A stretch of 64,000 bases of DNA from Indibacter alkaliphilus LW1 (GTDB lineage: Bacteria; Bacteroidota; Bacteroidia; Cytophagales; Cyclobacteriaceae), in contig NZ_ALWO02000032.1 of NCBI RefSeq assembly GCF_000295935.2, forward strand, positions 1 through 64,000. The letters are read 5' to 3'. The translations under genes were made by a program, and so were the position numbers. Shown here one piece after another: positions 34,099 through 45,048 of this stretch (positions within the stretch are counted from its first letter, which is position 1; each line of letters opens with the position of its first letter). The notes beneath the pieces are model-generated. The model was given only the letters and a program-made list of their open reading frames with translations, was not told the origin of the DNA and searched no databases.

Positions 34099-36366
34099 AT
34101 GGCCATTAAAATCAGAAAAGAAGACGCCCTAAGTTACCACATCCAAGGTAAACCGGGAAAAATTGAAGTAGTACCCACCAAACCACTTTCCAGTCAATTG
34201 GATCTTGCATTGGCTTACTCTCCAGGAGTAGCAGAGCCTTGCAAGGAAATAGAAAGAGATAAAGAAAATGTCTATAAATATACTGCAAAGGGAAACCTTG
34301 TGGCAGTCATTTCCAATGGAACAGCAGTATTGGGATTAGGAGATATAGGCCCTGAAGCTTCCAAGCCAGTTATGGAAGGAAAAGGTGTACTTTTCAAAAA
34401 ATTTGCAGGAATCGATGTCTTTGACATTGAAATCGATGAGAAAGACCCTGAAAAACTCATCCAAATCATCAAATCACTTGAGCCTACATTTGGGGGTGTA
34501 AATCTGGAAGATATCAAAGCTCCTGAATGCTTTGTCATAGAACAGACTTTGAAGAGGGATATGAATATTCCTGTCATGCACGATGACCAGCACGGAACAG
34601 CTATAATATCCGGGGCAGCACTGCTCAATGCACTGGAGGTAGTCGACAAAAAAATTGATGAAATCAAGCTTGTAGTAAACGGAGCTGGAGCTTCAGCTGT
34701 CTCTTGTACTAGATTTTATATGAGTCTGGGCGTCAAAAGAGAAAATATCATCATGTGTGATAAAGAAGGGGCTATCCGAATGGACAGGCAAAACCTTGAT
34801 GCTATCAAAGGGGAATTTGCTACGCATAGGGACATCAATACCCTTACAGAAGCGCTTACTGGCGCTGATGTTTTTCTTGGCCTCTCTGCCGGAAACATTG
34901 TGAGTCCCGATCAAATTAAAGCAATGGCTCCAAACCCTATTGTTTTCGCTTTGGCCAATCCGGATCCGGAAATCGCTTATGATTTGGCAATGGAAACAAG
35001 AGATGATCTCATTATGGCTACAGGTAGATCCGATTACCCTAATCAGGTAAATAATGTTTTGGGATTTCCTTACATTTTCCGAGGTGCACTAGATGTCAGA
35101 GCTACTTCCATCAATGAGGAAATGAAATTGGCTGCTGCCAAAGCAATTGCAAAACTTGCCAAAGAACCCATTCCCGAAATTGTCAATAAAGCATACGGCG
35201 ATGCAAAAATGGCATTTGGCAGATTTTATCTCATTCCTAAACCCTTGGATCCAAGACTGATTACAACCATCGCGCCTGCTGTAGCAAAAGCAGCGATGGA
35301 GTCAGGAGTGGCAAAAACCTTGATAACAGATTGGGAAGCCTACGAGCTTGAACTTCAGGAAAGAATCGGCATTGACCAAAGACTGATGCTCCGGGTAGTC
35401 ACAAGAGCCAAAAAGAATCCAAAACGTGTTGTCTTCGCAGAAGCTGACAATGTAAAAATCCTCAAAGCAGTTCAGGTACTTCGGGATGAAAAAGTCGCCA
35501 TCCCTATTTTGCTTGGGAGAAAAGAAAAAATCGACGAAATCATTGCTGAAAACAAACTTGATCTCAGTGGGGTACAAATCGTAGATCCTTACACTGACGA
35601 TGAAAGACTGACCAAATACGGAAACATTCTTTTTGAAAAAAGAAAAAGAAAAGGACTTACACCCAAGGAGTGTTTTAGACTAATGAAAGACAGGAACTAC
35701 TTCGGATCCATGATGGTAGAATTGGGTGAAGCAGATGCGCTTATTTCAGGTCTGACCAAAGATTATCCAAAAACAATTCTTCCCGCTCTTCATGTAATCG
35801 GAGTAAAAGAAGGAACAGACAGGGTAGCTGGGATGTATATCATGAATACCGAAAGAGGCCCATTCTTCTTTTCTGATACTACTGTCAATGTAAACCCCAC
35901 GGCAGAGCAACTTGTAGAAATCGTCGGGCTTACCGCTAATGGCGTGAAGTTTTTCGATATTGACCCTAAAGTAGCTATTCTTTCCTATTCCAATTTTGGT
36001 TCGGCCAAAGGTGAAGTCGCATCAAAAACAGCTAAAGCCACAGCCATGGCAAAAGCTAAATACCCAAATATGGTGATTGAAGGAGAAATGCAGGCCAATG
36101 TTGCTCTCAATGAAGAAATTCAGAAAGAAAATTACCCATTCAGTGATCTAATAGGCAATAGGGCCAATACACTGATTTTCCCTGACCTTAGTTCGGGAAA
36201 TATTGCTTATAAATTACTTTCAGAACTTGGCCATGCCGAAGCAATTGGTCCCGTACTTTTGGGAATGAATAAGCCTGTGCATATATTACAGCTTGGTAGC
36301 TCAATCAGAGAAATCATCAACATGGTTGCTATCGCTGTAGTAGATGCACAAACCAAAAGTTCATAA
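34099..36366 (+). CDS. maeB: NADP-dependent malic enzyme (MaeB type)
   Basis: A 755-residue enzyme: malate + NADP+ to pyruvate + CO2 + NADPH. The N-terminal malic enzyme part (about 1-425) has YSPGVAEPCKEI, NGTAVLGLGDIGP, VMHDDQHGTAIISGAAL and the Rossmann block VVNGAGASAVSC. The C-terminal part (about 430-755) is a phosphotransacetylase-like domain (RVVFAEADNVKILKA, FFSDTTVNVNPTAEQLVE, LIFPDLSSGNIAYKLL), typical of long MaeB enzymes, where it serves allosteric control by acetyl-CoA. Its stop overlaps the ruvA ATG by one base. Confidence 0.95.
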   Translation: MAIKIRKEDALSYHIQGKPGKIEVVPTKPLSSQLDLALAYSPGVAEPCKEIERDKENVYKYTAKGNLVAVISNGTAVLGLGDIGPEASKPVMEGKGVLFKKFAGIDVFDIEIDEKDPEKLIQIIKSLEPTFGGVNLEDIKAPECFVIEQTLKRDMNIPVMHDDQHGTAIISGAALLNALEVVDKKIDEIKLVVNGAGASAVSCTRFYMSLGVKRENIIMCDKEGAIRMDRQNLDAIKGEFATHRDINTLTEALTGADVFLGLSAGNIVSPDQIKAMAPNPIVFALANPDPEIAYDLAMETRDDLIMATGRSDYPNQVNNVLGFPYIFRGALDVRATSINEEMKLAAAKAIAKLAKEPIPEIVNKAYGDAKMAFGRFYLIPKPLDPRLITTIAPAVAKAAMESGVAKTLITDWEAYELELQERIGIDQRLMLRVVTRAKKNPKRVVFAEADNVKILKAVQVLRDEKVAIPILLGRKEKIDEIIAENKLDLSGVQIVDPYTDDERLTKYGNILFEKRKRKGLTPKECFRLMKDRNYFGSMMVELGEADALISGLTKDYPKTILPALHVIGVKEGTDRVAGMYIMNTERGPFFFSDTTVNVNPTAEQLVEIVGLTANGVKFFDIDPKVAILSYSNFGSAKGEVASKTAKATAMAKAKYPNMVIEGEMQANVALNEEIQKENYPFSDLIGNRANTLIFPDLSSGNIAYKLLSELGHAEAIGPVLLGMNKPVHILQLGSSIREIINMVAIAVVDAQTKSS

Positions 36367-36965
36367 TGATCGCTTATTTAAAAGGTAAATTAGTTTATAA
36401 AGATCCCACATACGTAATCATAGATATTTCAGGTGTGGGATACCATGTAAAGATTTCTTTACAGACATATTCCAAGATAAAAGATGAGGAGCAGATAATG
36501 CTCCTCACTTATTTGCATATCAAGGAAGACGCTCATACACTATTTGGATTCAAGGAAGAAGCCGAGAAAAAGCTATTTTTAAATCTCACATCCATATCAG
36601 GCGTGGGGCCTACGACAGGTCTGATGATTTTATCCTCCTTGAGTACTGAGGAATTAGAACAGGCAATAGTTTCGGAAGATTTTAAAACGATTCAAAATGT
36701 CAAAGGGGTAGGCGCCAAAACTGCTCAGAGAATTGTCCTAGAGCTTAAGGATAAAATCAAAAAAGATTACCCAACAGAAAGCTCTTCTGCAAATCTGGGA
36801 TTTATCAAATCTAACAATAAAATCAAGGAGGAGGCGTTACAGGCCTTGATTACTCTGGGTTTTCCAAAAGCAACAGCCGAAAAAAATATCGCTGCTGTTT
36901 TGAAAAAAACAGGAATGGATATTTCTTTAGAAGAATTAATTAAAGCATCTTTAAAAACACCTTAA
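36366..36965 (+). CDS. ruvA: Holliday junction branch migration protein RuvA
   Basis: A 199-residue DNA-binding protein that loads the RuvB motor on Holliday junctions. The N-terminal OB-fold (MIAYLKGKLVYKDPTYVIID), the two helix-hairpin-helix motifs (LTSISGVGPTTGLMILSSLS and IQNVKGVGAKTAQRIVLELK) and the small C-terminal RuvB-binding domain (ALQALITLGFPKATAEKN) are all visible. It overlaps the maeB stop by one base (TAATG). sprA follows after 22 bp; ruvA-sprA-gcvH is a known gene order in Bacteroidota. Confidence 0.96.
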   Translation: MIAYLKGKLVYKDPTYVIIDISGVGYHVKISLQTYSKIKDEEQIMLLTYLHIKEDAHTLFGFKEEAEKKLFLNLTSISGVGPTTGLMILSSLSTEELEQAIVSEDFKTIQNVKGVGAKTAQRIVLELKDKIKKDYPTESSSANLGFIKSNNKIKEEALQALITLGFPKATAEKNIAAVLKKTGMDISLEELIKASLKTP

Positions 36966-36987
36966 CAACCTCTAAATATCAGGTCTT

Positions 36988-39900
36988 TTGTCTCTGCAGG
37001 ATTTTTTTCCCAAAGGCGCTCTATTTATCATTTCAACAGTTTTTTTTCTGTTGCTGTGCATAGTTTTGCCTCCACTGGAAGCCATAGCACAGGAAGTGGA
37101 GACAGATACAGTTCCTCCTGTTGCGCAGGACACTTTAGCGGTATCTCCTAGAGACAGCTTAAATATTAATATTGTGGACTCACTAAGTAGAAGAAGGATG
37201 TTGCCTTCTTTTTTGCTTTGGAAGAACCTTAATACCAATCCACTTTATCCTGATCAAAATCCGTACCGACCCAGATATTCACCTTTTCACCCTGCCCCCC
37301 CTTCCGATGAAAGGGTACAGGTGGAATTGGATTCTACGCTGAAATATAGAATTCAAAACCAGCTGGACAGCGGAGATGTGGACTCAGGAGTGATTTATGA
37401 TTTCGAAGAATTCTCTAAAATCCAAGAATACAAAGTAAGGCAGGAATATTGGCGAAGTAGATCCCGTGGGATGGACGGAGACAGCCCCGTAACTGGAAGA
37501 GACCTGGTTCTCCCCATGACAAGCACCCCTCAATTTGACAGGATTTTTGGAGGAGATGAAATCAATATAGTTCCCACTGGATTTGTCAACTTGGACTTGG
37601 GTGCAGTTTTCAGAAGAATTGATAACCCGGCTATCCCTATTCGGCAACAGCAAAACGGCAACTTTAATTTCAATCAACAGATCCAAATGGCCGTCAATGG
37701 TAATCTTGGTGAAAAAATGAGGTTAGGAGCCAATTTTGATTCCAACAATTCCTTTGACTTTCAGAATCAACTCAAACTTGAATATACCGGATTCAAGGAA
37801 GACATCATCAAATCCATAGAAATCGGAAATGTGAGCATGCCTGTACAAAACAGTCTGATCCAAGGAGCACAAAATCTCTTTGGGGTCAAGACACAGCTAC
37901 AGTTTGGGAACCTTTTCGTGACAGCAGTGGCCTCTACACAAAGGGGAAGGCGTGATGAATTGGTGATAGAAGGTGGTAGTCAAGGAAGGCAGTTTGAAAT
38001 TCAAGGTTCTAATTACGATGAAAACAGACACTTTTTCCTCGGACACTTTTTTAGAGACAATTATGAAAGATGGTTGAGAGGTTTGCCTCAGATACTTTCA
38101 GGAGTAAATATTACAAGGGTTGAAGTTTACATTATGAACAGGGCCAACAATACTGAAACTTTGAGAAATTTCAACGCATTCATGGATTTGGGTGAGGGTA
38201 CAAGAATATTCAGACCTGACAATCCTAATATTGGTACGGGGACTCAAGGGGCTCCTACTGCCAACGGATCCAATGAATTATTTGGAAATTTGACTTCTAA
38301 CCCGGCCTTCCGCCCTTTTGATACAGGATCTTCTGCTATTGAATCCAATTTACAGCTTACCAGAGGTGTGGATTTTGAACAGGTGAGCGGAGCCAGAAGG
38401 CTTGCGGATACTGAGTTTATTTTCCATAGAGAGCTTGGCTATGTCTCGCTTACCAGAAGGTTGCAGAATGATGAAGTCTTAGCAGTTTCATATGAATATA
38501 CTTTTAATGGACAGGTGTTTAAGGTTGGAGAACTTTCTGAGGATTATCAAAACAGACCGGAAAATGAGCTGATATTTCTAAAAATGCTGAGACCTGCACG
38601 GATCAACATCAATATACCTACCTGGGATCTGATGATGAAAAACGTCTATAATCTCAATGCAAACCAGATTATGCAGGATGGCTTCCAGCTACAGGTTATT
38701 TATAGAGATGACAGGACGGGATTGGACAACCCTACCCTACTGGAGGGTGAAAATGTAGCCAATAGACCATTAATACGCTTGATGGGTCTGGACAATTTAA
38801 ACCCCCAAAATGATCCGGCACCTGACGGAAACTTTGACTTTGTGCCGGGCATAACTATTTTTCCAGACCGGGGCCTTTTGGTTTTCCCGGTGTTGGAGCC
38901 ATTTGGCAGGACCCTGAGGAATCTTTTTCAACCCAATGAAAGAAATCTTGCTGAGAGATATGTCTTTGACACCTTGTACAGGACTACAAAAGCAGATGCA
39001 GAACTGGTCACCCGCTACGATAAGTACTTCATCAAAGGCAGGTTTACTGCAGGCTCAGCTTCTGAAATTCTACTTCCCGGTTTGAATATTTCTCCAGGAT
39101 CCGTCATCGTAAATGCGGGCAATATTCCTTTGACAGAGGGTGTGGATTTTACAGTGGATTACAATATAGGGCGTGTAAACATCATCAATGAAAGCATTCT
39201 CCAATCAGGAAAAAGAATTTCCATCAGTTTTGAAAAAGCAGATTTGGTTTCCTTTCAGACCCGAAGTTTGCTTGGAACAAGATTGGACTACATGGTTAAT
39301 GACAAGTTGAATCTTGGAGGTACTTTTCTGTACCTCAACGAAAGGCCCAATATTACCCGTATAGCCACAGGTTCCGAGACATTGAGAAACAGCATGTGGG
39401 GGCTTGATGCAAATTATAATGACGAATCCAGGTGGTTGACAAAACTCGCCGATGCACTTCCTTTTACAAGCACCAAAGAAAAATCCATTATACAGTTTAG
39501 TGGAGAATTTGCCCAACTGCTTCCAGGAACTTCCAATAGGGTAAATGGGGAACAGGCTTCCTATATTGATGATTTCGAAACAGCCATTACTCCTTACGGA
39601 CTTGGAAATGCAGCGGCCCAGACTTGGAGCCTTGCTGCAACCCCTAAAACAGATAATGATGACTTTGATCTCAGAGGAAGTACTGAAGACAGGTTGGGAA
39701 ATGCATACAGAAGAGCTAAGGTAGCTTGGTACAATATTGACAATGTTTTTTATAGAGAAAGTGGCCCAGGAGTTCCTTCCAATATCGGAAGAGAAGACAG
39801 GCAAAACCATTATGTAAGGAGAGTAATTCCCCAAGAGATATTTCAATTTAGGGATAGAGATGTGATCATAGTGCCGGAGCCTTTATTTGAGTTGGCCTAC

Positions 39901-42900
39901 TTTCCTCATGAAAGGGGAATGTATAATTATAATCCGAACCTTACCCCGGAAGGTTTACTTCCAAATCCCAGATTAAATTATGGGGGGGTCACTCGTGCTA
40001 TTACTACAGAGGTGGATTTTGACAGAACGAATATCGAATACATTGAATTCTGGATGCTCGACCCCTTTATCGATGGGCCGAATGGCCGTGTTCTGGATGG
40101 AGTATTTAATGAAAATAATACTACCGGTGGAAAACTGAGGTTCAACTTGGGGGAAGTCTCAGAAGATGTCATCAAAGACGGAAGGCACGGATTTGAAAAT
40201 GGGCTACCTGCAGATGGAGACGCAAGTGAAACTGCTACTACAGAATGGGGACGGATAACAAGACAGCAATTTTTGATACCTGCTTTTGACAACTCTCCCG
40301 AAGCAAGGGAAAATCAGGATATAGGCTTGGATGGACTCAGTAGTGATGCTGAGGTTGAGTTTTTTAGAGACAGGTTTATCAACAGGTTGAGTGTCTCTCC
40401 AAATGCCCTTCAGGAAATATTGGAAGATCCATCCAATGATGATTTTAAATATTACCTGGATCCAGAATACGATCAAAACAATGTAAAGATTCTTGAGCGC
40501 CACAAGAAATTTAATGGCATGGAGGGGAATACTCCAATCACCTCTAATGTAAATCTTCCTTATACGCCATCAGGTTCAAACCTTCCTGACAATGAGGATT
40601 TGAATAATGACAATACAATCAATGAACTGGAAGCTTATTATGAGTACGAAATAGATCTTAGACCTGGCGAATTGCAAGTTGGGAGAAATTATATTATTGA
40701 TAAAGTGACTTCAACCCAGAGTGGGGACCAAGTAGATTGGTACTTATTCAGAATTCCCATTAGAACTCCTGACAGGGTACAGGGAGATATTTCAGGCTTT
40801 AAGTCCATCCGATTTATGAGGACATATCTGACGGAATTTGAACAGCCTGTGGTATTAAGGATGGCCAATTTCAGATTGATAGCAAGTCAATGGAGGGTTT
40901 TCCAAGAGTCTCTGTTTGAAAGAGGTTTTTTTGAAGTACCTGAGCCTGACAATTCCAATTTGACTGTTGGAGTAGTAAATATTGAAGAAAACAGTCAAGG
41001 ATCGCCTACCCAAAGTCCTTATGTACTTCCTCCCGGCATCACCCGTGACCGTGACAATCTTGCGGCAGTTGAAAGACAGCTCAACGAACAATCCTTGAGG
41101 CTTTGTGTGGAAGATCTTCAAGCCAGGGATGCCAGAGCAGTATTCAAAAATGCCAATTCACTCGACTTGGTACAGTTTGAAAGGGTTAAAATGTTTTTTC
41201 ATGCCGATTCGGATGATGCCGAAGACGGAGAAATGACTGCTTTTTTAAGAATGGGGACAGATTATACAGACAATTATTATGAGATTGAGGTACCCCTATT
41301 GATCACTCCAAGAGGTACGAGAGACCCCCAACAAATCTGGCCCTTGGAAAATGAAATAGATATCGCTATCGATGAAATTGTGGGGGTTAAAATTGCAAGA
41401 GACAATGCAAGAGTTCCCCTGAACTTAGCATTTACCCAAGATGTCAGACAATACAAAGTCACCGTGGTCGGAAGACCGGAACTCAGTTTGATCCAAGGGA
41501 TGATGCTGGGAATCAGAAACCCCGGCGAAACAGGAGGTGCATCTAAATCTATCTGTATCTGGGCAAACGAACTCCGGGTGACGGGGTTCAAGGAATCGTC
41601 TGGCTGGGCAGCCAATGCTATTTTAAATGCGCAGATAGCTGATGTAGCGACCGTATCCACATCTATCCGCCACAGCTCCGTCGGGTTTGGAGGACTGGAA
41701 ACACGCCTTTCTCAAAGATCTTTATTTGCTTCTACCCAATACGATGTATCCGCCAATGTAAACGTGGAAAAACTTCTGCCCGAAGCAATGAATGTAACCA
41801 TTCCCATGTATGCCAGTATAGAGAACACTACCGTCAGACCGGAATATGACCCTTTAAATCCTGACGTTCTGCTTTCTCAGGCATTGGATAAATTCACCAC
41901 GGATGCCGACCGGGATTTTTATCGAAGTCAGGTTTTAGATCTTTCCAGAAGGCGAAATATTGGATTCTCCAATGTCAGGAAAAACCGAAATCCTGAAAAA
42001 GAAAACGTAAGAATCTATGACCTCAGCAATTTTTCCTTTTCCTACGCCTATGGCTCAGTTAGACAAAGTAATATTGATACTGAAAGCTATTTATTCGAAT
42101 CCTATGTAGGAAATATAGCCTATGTATTCCAACCTAAACCTGCCATTTTGGAGCCTTTCAAGAATGTTGATTGGTTGGGAAATTTCAGGTTGTTGAAAGA
42201 TATGAATTTCAATTTCTCTCCAACCTCCGTTTCTGCAAGAGTGGATGTGGACCGGCGATTTTTGAGAACTCAATACAGAAATGAATTTTTAACAACAGAT
42301 GGTGTGGAGCCTTTTTATCAGAAAAGTTTTTTCCTGAACAGAAACTACAATGTCAATTGGGATTTGACCAAAAATCTAAGGGTTGATTACAGCGGTAGGG
42401 TATTAGCTGTCATTGATGAACCTGAAGGAGCAAGAGACTCACAGGAAGCTAGGGATTCTGTCCGGGTCAACTTGATGAATCTGGGGAGAACTACAAATTA
42501 CAATCACCAAGTAATGCTCAATTACAAACTTCCATTTGAAAAAGTGGGAGCCTTGGATTGGATAGGTATGGATTACCGGTATGGGGCCAATTACACCTGG
42601 ATGACAGGAGCTATTGGCCAAAGGGATACCTTGGGTAATGTGATACAAAACACAAGAGACCAAGCCTTGAACGGTAGAATTGACCTTGTTAAACTATATA
42701 ATAAAAACGCCAAAATCAGAGCATTGAATGCGCCCAAAAGACCAAGTATTCCAGGTAGACCCTCTGTCAATGCAGAAGACACCATTGGCACCCCCTTTAC
42801 GAACAGGCTGATTAAGTTTGTGACCATGTTCAAGGACATTAACTTCAGGATTTCCAAAGTTGAGGGAACTTTCCTGCCAGGGTACATGGAAAACACGGGG

Positions 42901-44160
42901 TTACTGGGCTTGGATAGGAGCTTTTTGAATCCTGGTCTTGGATTTATATTAGGGGCTCAAAATCCAAATGTCAGATTTGGACTGGCAGATCAGGGTCTGA
43001 TGGCTCCAAGTACAGAACTCACACAGGCATTCCGGCAGAATCAGGCAATCAATATTCAAGTCAATGCTTTGGCTGAACCCTTTAGGGACTTCAGGATAAA
43101 TTTTGAAGCAAGAAAAAGAGAAACGGGGGAATTCAGTGAAATATTCAGGAACTCAGAAAGCAGTCCAGGAGAATTTGTTTCACTCAGTCCCAATAGGATG
43201 GGCGGCTACAGTATCACTTACTCTATGCTTCGAACGACCTTTTCGCGGGATGACAGAAGTAATAATTCTCCAATTTTCAGCCAGTTTGAGCAAAACAGAT
43301 CTTTGATTCAGGACCGCTTAAATGCCGCTAATCCTGGAGGGGAATATGCCCTTAATGGTCAGGATGTATTGACTTTGGCATTTCTAGCAGCTTACTCTGG
43401 CAAAGACCCTACGGATATCGAATTAAATCCATTTCCTAAAATCCCGATTCCCAATTGGAGATTGGATTACAAGGGGTTATCCCAAATCCCAGCCTTAAGA
43501 GAGTATTTTGCCAGCATCAACCTGACCCATGGTTATGCTTCCACTTATGAGGTAAGCAATTTTTCAAATTCATTGCTTTATCAATCTGGCCTTGAGCTTT
43601 TCAACAGGGTCAGGGATATACCTGGAGCCACCCTTACCAATGAGTTTGGAGAATACATCCCGATTTTTGTATTGAACCAGGTAATCATGACTGAAAGATT
43701 TTCACCTCTCCTCGGAGTAAACTTATTGACAAAAGACAGGCTCAATATTAACCTTGAATACAATACTGAAAGGAATATTGGCTTAAATTTCTCCAATGCC
43801 CAAGTAACTGAGCAAAACAGTAGGGACATCGGCTTTGATCTGGGTTATACAAAAGCGGGAGTAAAAATCCCTTTTAAGATCCAGGGAAGGCAAGAAGTTT
43901 TGAAAAATGATCTTCAACTGCGGCTAAACACCAGAGTAGTGGATACAAGGCAAATCCAAAGAAAAATTGGAGAACCGGCAACAGTAACCAACGGCAACCT
44001 TAATTTGCAAATCCGTCCTACAATAGGTTATGTTATCAATCAAAGTCTGAATATCCAGTTTTATTTTGACAGAACTGTCAACGACCCAAGGGTAACAACA
44101 GCATTCCGAAGAAGCTCTACTGCCTTTGGTGGACAACTGAGATTTAATTTATCACAATAG
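36988..44160 (+). CDS. sprA: Type IX secretion outer-membrane translocon SprA
   Basis: A 2390-residue outer-membrane protein, the giant single-chain barrel of the type IX secretion system used for gliding adhesins and secreted enzymes. Length and motifs fit: signal segment to about residue 36, FVNLDLGAVFRRIDNPAIPI, NGNLGEKMRLGANFD, IEIGNVSMPVQNSLIQGAQN, RGVDFEQVSGARRL, and a strand-rich C-terminus. TTG at 36988 is the start, because an in-frame stop lies 15 bp upstream and no ATG is suitably placed. The other T9SS genes are not in this window. The gene follows ruvA and precedes gcvH. Confidence 0.95.
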   Translation: MSLQDFFPKGALFIISTVFFLLLCIVLPPLEAIAQEVETDTVPPVAQDTLAVSPRDSLNINIVDSLSRRRMLPSFLLWKNLNTNPLYPDQNPYRPRYSPFHPAPPSDERVQVELDSTLKYRIQNQLDSGDVDSGVIYDFEEFSKIQEYKVRQEYWRSRSRGMDGDSPVTGRDLVLPMTSTPQFDRIFGGDEINIVPTGFVNLDLGAVFRRIDNPAIPIRQQQNGNFNFNQQIQMAVNGNLGEKMRLGANFDSNNSFDFQNQLKLEYTGFKEDIIKSIEIGNVSMPVQNSLIQGAQNLFGVKTQLQFGNLFVTAVASTQRGRRDELVIEGGSQGRQFEIQGSNYDENRHFFLGHFFRDNYERWLRGLPQILSGVNITRVEVYIMNRANNTETLRNFNAFMDLGEGTRIFRPDNPNIGTGTQGAPTANGSNELFGNLTSNPAFRPFDTGSSAIESNLQLTRGVDFEQVSGARRLADTEFIFHRELGYVSLTRRLQNDEVLAVSYEYTFNGQVFKVGELSEDYQNRPENELIFLKMLRPARININIPTWDLMMKNVYNLNANQIMQDGFQLQVIYRDDRTGLDNPTLLEGENVANRPLIRLMGLDNLNPQNDPAPDGNFDFVPGITIFPDRGLLVFPVLEPFGRTLRNLFQPNERNLAERYVFDTLYRTTKADAELVTRYDKYFIKGRFTAGSASEILLPGLNISPGSVIVNAGNIPLTEGVDFTVDYNIGRVNIINESILQSGKRISISFEKADLVSFQTRSLLGTRLDYMVNDKLNLGGTFLYLNERPNITRIATGSETLRNSMWGLDANYNDESRWLTKLADALPFTSTKEKSIIQFSGEFAQLLPGTSNRVNGEQASYIDDFETAITPYGLGNAAAQTWSLAATPKTDNDDFDLRGSTEDRLGNAYRRAKVAWYNIDNVFYRESGPGVPSNIGREDRQNHYVRRVIPQEIFQFRDRDVIIVPEPLFELAYFPHERGMYNYNPNLTPEGLLPNPRLNYGGVTRAITTEVDFDRTNIEYIEFWMLDPFIDGPNGRVLDGVFNENNTTGGKLRFNLGEVSEDVIKDGRHGFENGLPADGDASETATTEWGRITRQQFLIPAFDNSPEARENQDIGLDGLSSDAEVEFFRDRFINRLSVSPNALQEILEDPSNDDFKYYLDPEYDQNNVKILERHKKFNGMEGNTPITSNVNLPYTPSGSNLPDNEDLNNDNTINELEAYYEYEIDLRPGELQVGRNYIIDKVTSTQSGDQVDWYLFRIPIRTPDRVQGDISGFKSIRFMRTYLTEFEQPVVLRMANFRLIASQWRVFQESLFERGFFEVPEPDNSNLTVGVVNIEENSQGSPTQSPYVLPPGITRDRDNLAAVERQLNEQSLRLCVEDLQARDARAVFKNANSLDLVQFERVKMFFHADSDDAEDGEMTAFLRMGTDYTDNYYEIEVPLLITPRGTRDPQQIWPLENEIDIAIDEIVGVKIARDNARVPLNLAFTQDVRQYKVTVVGRPELSLIQGMMLGIRNPGETGGASKSICIWANELRVTGFKESSGWAANAILNAQIADVATVSTSIRHSSVGFGGLETRLSQRSLFASTQYDVSANVNVEKLLPEAMNVTIPMYASIENTTVRPEYDPLNPDVLLSQALDKFTTDADRDFYRSQVLDLSRRRNIGFSNVRKNRNPEKENVRIYDLSNFSFSYAYGSVRQSNIDTESYLFESYVGNIAYVFQPKPAILEPFKNVDWLGNFRLLKDMNFNFSPTSVSARVDVDRRFLRTQYRNEFLTTDGVEPFYQKSFFLNRNYNVNWDLTKNLRVDYSGRVLAVIDEPEGARDSQEARDSVRVNLMNLGRTTNYNHQVMLNYKLPFEKVGALDWIGMDYRYGANYTWMTGAIGQRDTLGNVIQNTRDQALNGRIDLVKLYNKNAKIRALNAPKRPSIPGRPSVNAEDTIGTPFTNRLIKFVTMFKDINFRISKVEGTFLPGYMENTGLLGLDRSFLNPGLGFILGAQNPNVRFGLADQGLMAPSTELTQAFRQNQAINIQVNALAEPFRDFRINFEARKRETGEFSEIFRNSESSPGEFVSLSPNRMGGYSITYSMLRTTFSRDDRSNNSPIFSQFEQNRSLIQDRLNAANPGGEYALNGQDVLTLAFLAAYSGKDPTDIELNPFPKIPIPNWRLDYKGLSQIPALREYFASINLTHGYASTYEVSNFSNSLLYQSGLELFNRVRDIPGATLTNEFGEYIPIFVLNQVIMTERFSPLLGVNLLTKDRLNINLEYNTERNIGLNFSNAQVTEQNSRDIGFDLGYTKAGVKIPFKIQGRQEVLKNDLQLRLNTRVVDTRQIQRKIGEPATVTNGNLNLQIRPTIGYVINQSLNIQFYFDRTVNDPRVTTAFRRSSTAFGGQLRFNLSQ

Positions 44161-44214
44161 GTTTTTTGATTTAATGAAACCTTGTATTTTTACCCACCTT
44201 AAAAAAATCAATTT

Positions 44215-44592
44215 ATGAATTTGCCTCAAGAACTTAAGTACACCAAAGATCACGAATGGGTGAAAATTGAAGATGGAATCGCAACCATTGGAATTACAGA
44301 ATTTGCTCAAAGAGAACTTGGTGATATTGTCTATGTAGAAGTAGAAACAGTTGGAGAAACGATCGCTTCAGGCGAGGTTTTCGGCACTGTAGAAGCTGTC
44401 AAAACAGTTTCAGACCTTTTTATGCCTTTAGAAGGCGAAATCATCGAATTTAATGAAGAGTTGGAATCTTCTCCTGAACTTGTGAATGAATCTCCATACG
44501 ATGAAGGATGGATGATCAAAGTGAAAATCTCCGGAGACCTTCCTGATGACCTATTGAGCTCAGAAGATTACGCAGAGTTGATCGGTGCATAA
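44215..44592 (+). CDS. gcvH: Glycine cleavage system H protein
   Basis: A 125-residue lipoyl carrier of the glycine cleavage system, shuttling the aminomethyl group between the P, T and L proteins. The N-terminus [20 protein letters not shown], the lipoylation site Lys in [19 protein letters not shown] (about residue 63) and the C-terminal [12 protein letters not shown] are classic. gcvP, gcvT and lpd are not in the window. Since the KBL/threonine dehydrogenase pair nearby makes glycine, H protein would help to break that glycine down. Confidence 0.96.
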   Translation: MNLPQELKYTKDHEWVKIEDGIATIGITEFAQRELGDIVYVEVETVGETIASGEVFGTVEAVKTVSDLFMPLEGEIIEFNEELESSPELVNESPYDEGWMIKVKISGDLPDDLLSSEDYAELIGA

Positions 44593-44598
44593 TTAATT

Positions 44599-44979
44599 TT
44601 GATAAATCACAGAATATTACCGGCCATCATTTGGTTGATCATTGTAACGGTGGCACTTTTGACACCAGGTGAAAACCTCCCGAAGACCCCGTTGTTTCCA
44701 CATGCTGATAAGTTGGTGCACTTTGGAGTTTTTGCCTTATTGACATTTCTATGGTGCAGAGTCGGTACGATAAATGCTGATAATCAGTTGAATTGGGGAA
44801 AATTATTGACTAATTTGTTAGTATTTACAATAATTTTTCCTATCTTAGTGGAGTATTTGCAACAGTTTGTACCCAATCGGTCATTTGAATACGCTGATAT
44901 TGCTGCAAATTTGATAGGGGGTACAGTGGGTTTTGTGGCGTTTATTATTTTATATAAGGCTAAAAGCAGACTTGTATAA
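44599..44979 (+). CDS. VanZ family membrane protein
   Basis: A 126-residue membrane protein with four hydrophobic segments (about 6-22, 37-55, 68-85, 103-120). The blocks FPHADKLVHFGVFALLTFLW and EYLQQFVPNRSFEYADIAAN are typical of VanZ-like proteins, named for teicoplanin resistance but usually of unknown role. Start is TTG at 44599, 6 bp after the gcvH stop; no ATG lies upstream in frame. Probably co-transcribed with gcvH. Confidence 0.85.
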   Translation: MINHRILPAIIWLIIVTVALLTPGENLPKTPLFPHADKLVHFGVFALLTFLWCRVGTINADNQLNWGKLLTNLLVFTIIFPILVEYLQQFVPNRSFEYADIAANLIGGTVGFVAFIILYKAKSRLV

Positions 44980-45048
44980 ATAAAAATAAATGGCTACAAT
45001 TGTTATCTTTAAAATTGTAAAATTTATTAACCTTTATAAAGTACAACC

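Noticed and set aside
39205-39846. 213-codon minus-strand frame inside sprA
   Set aside because: sprA is well supported through this region; the opposite frame shows no recognisable domain or start context.
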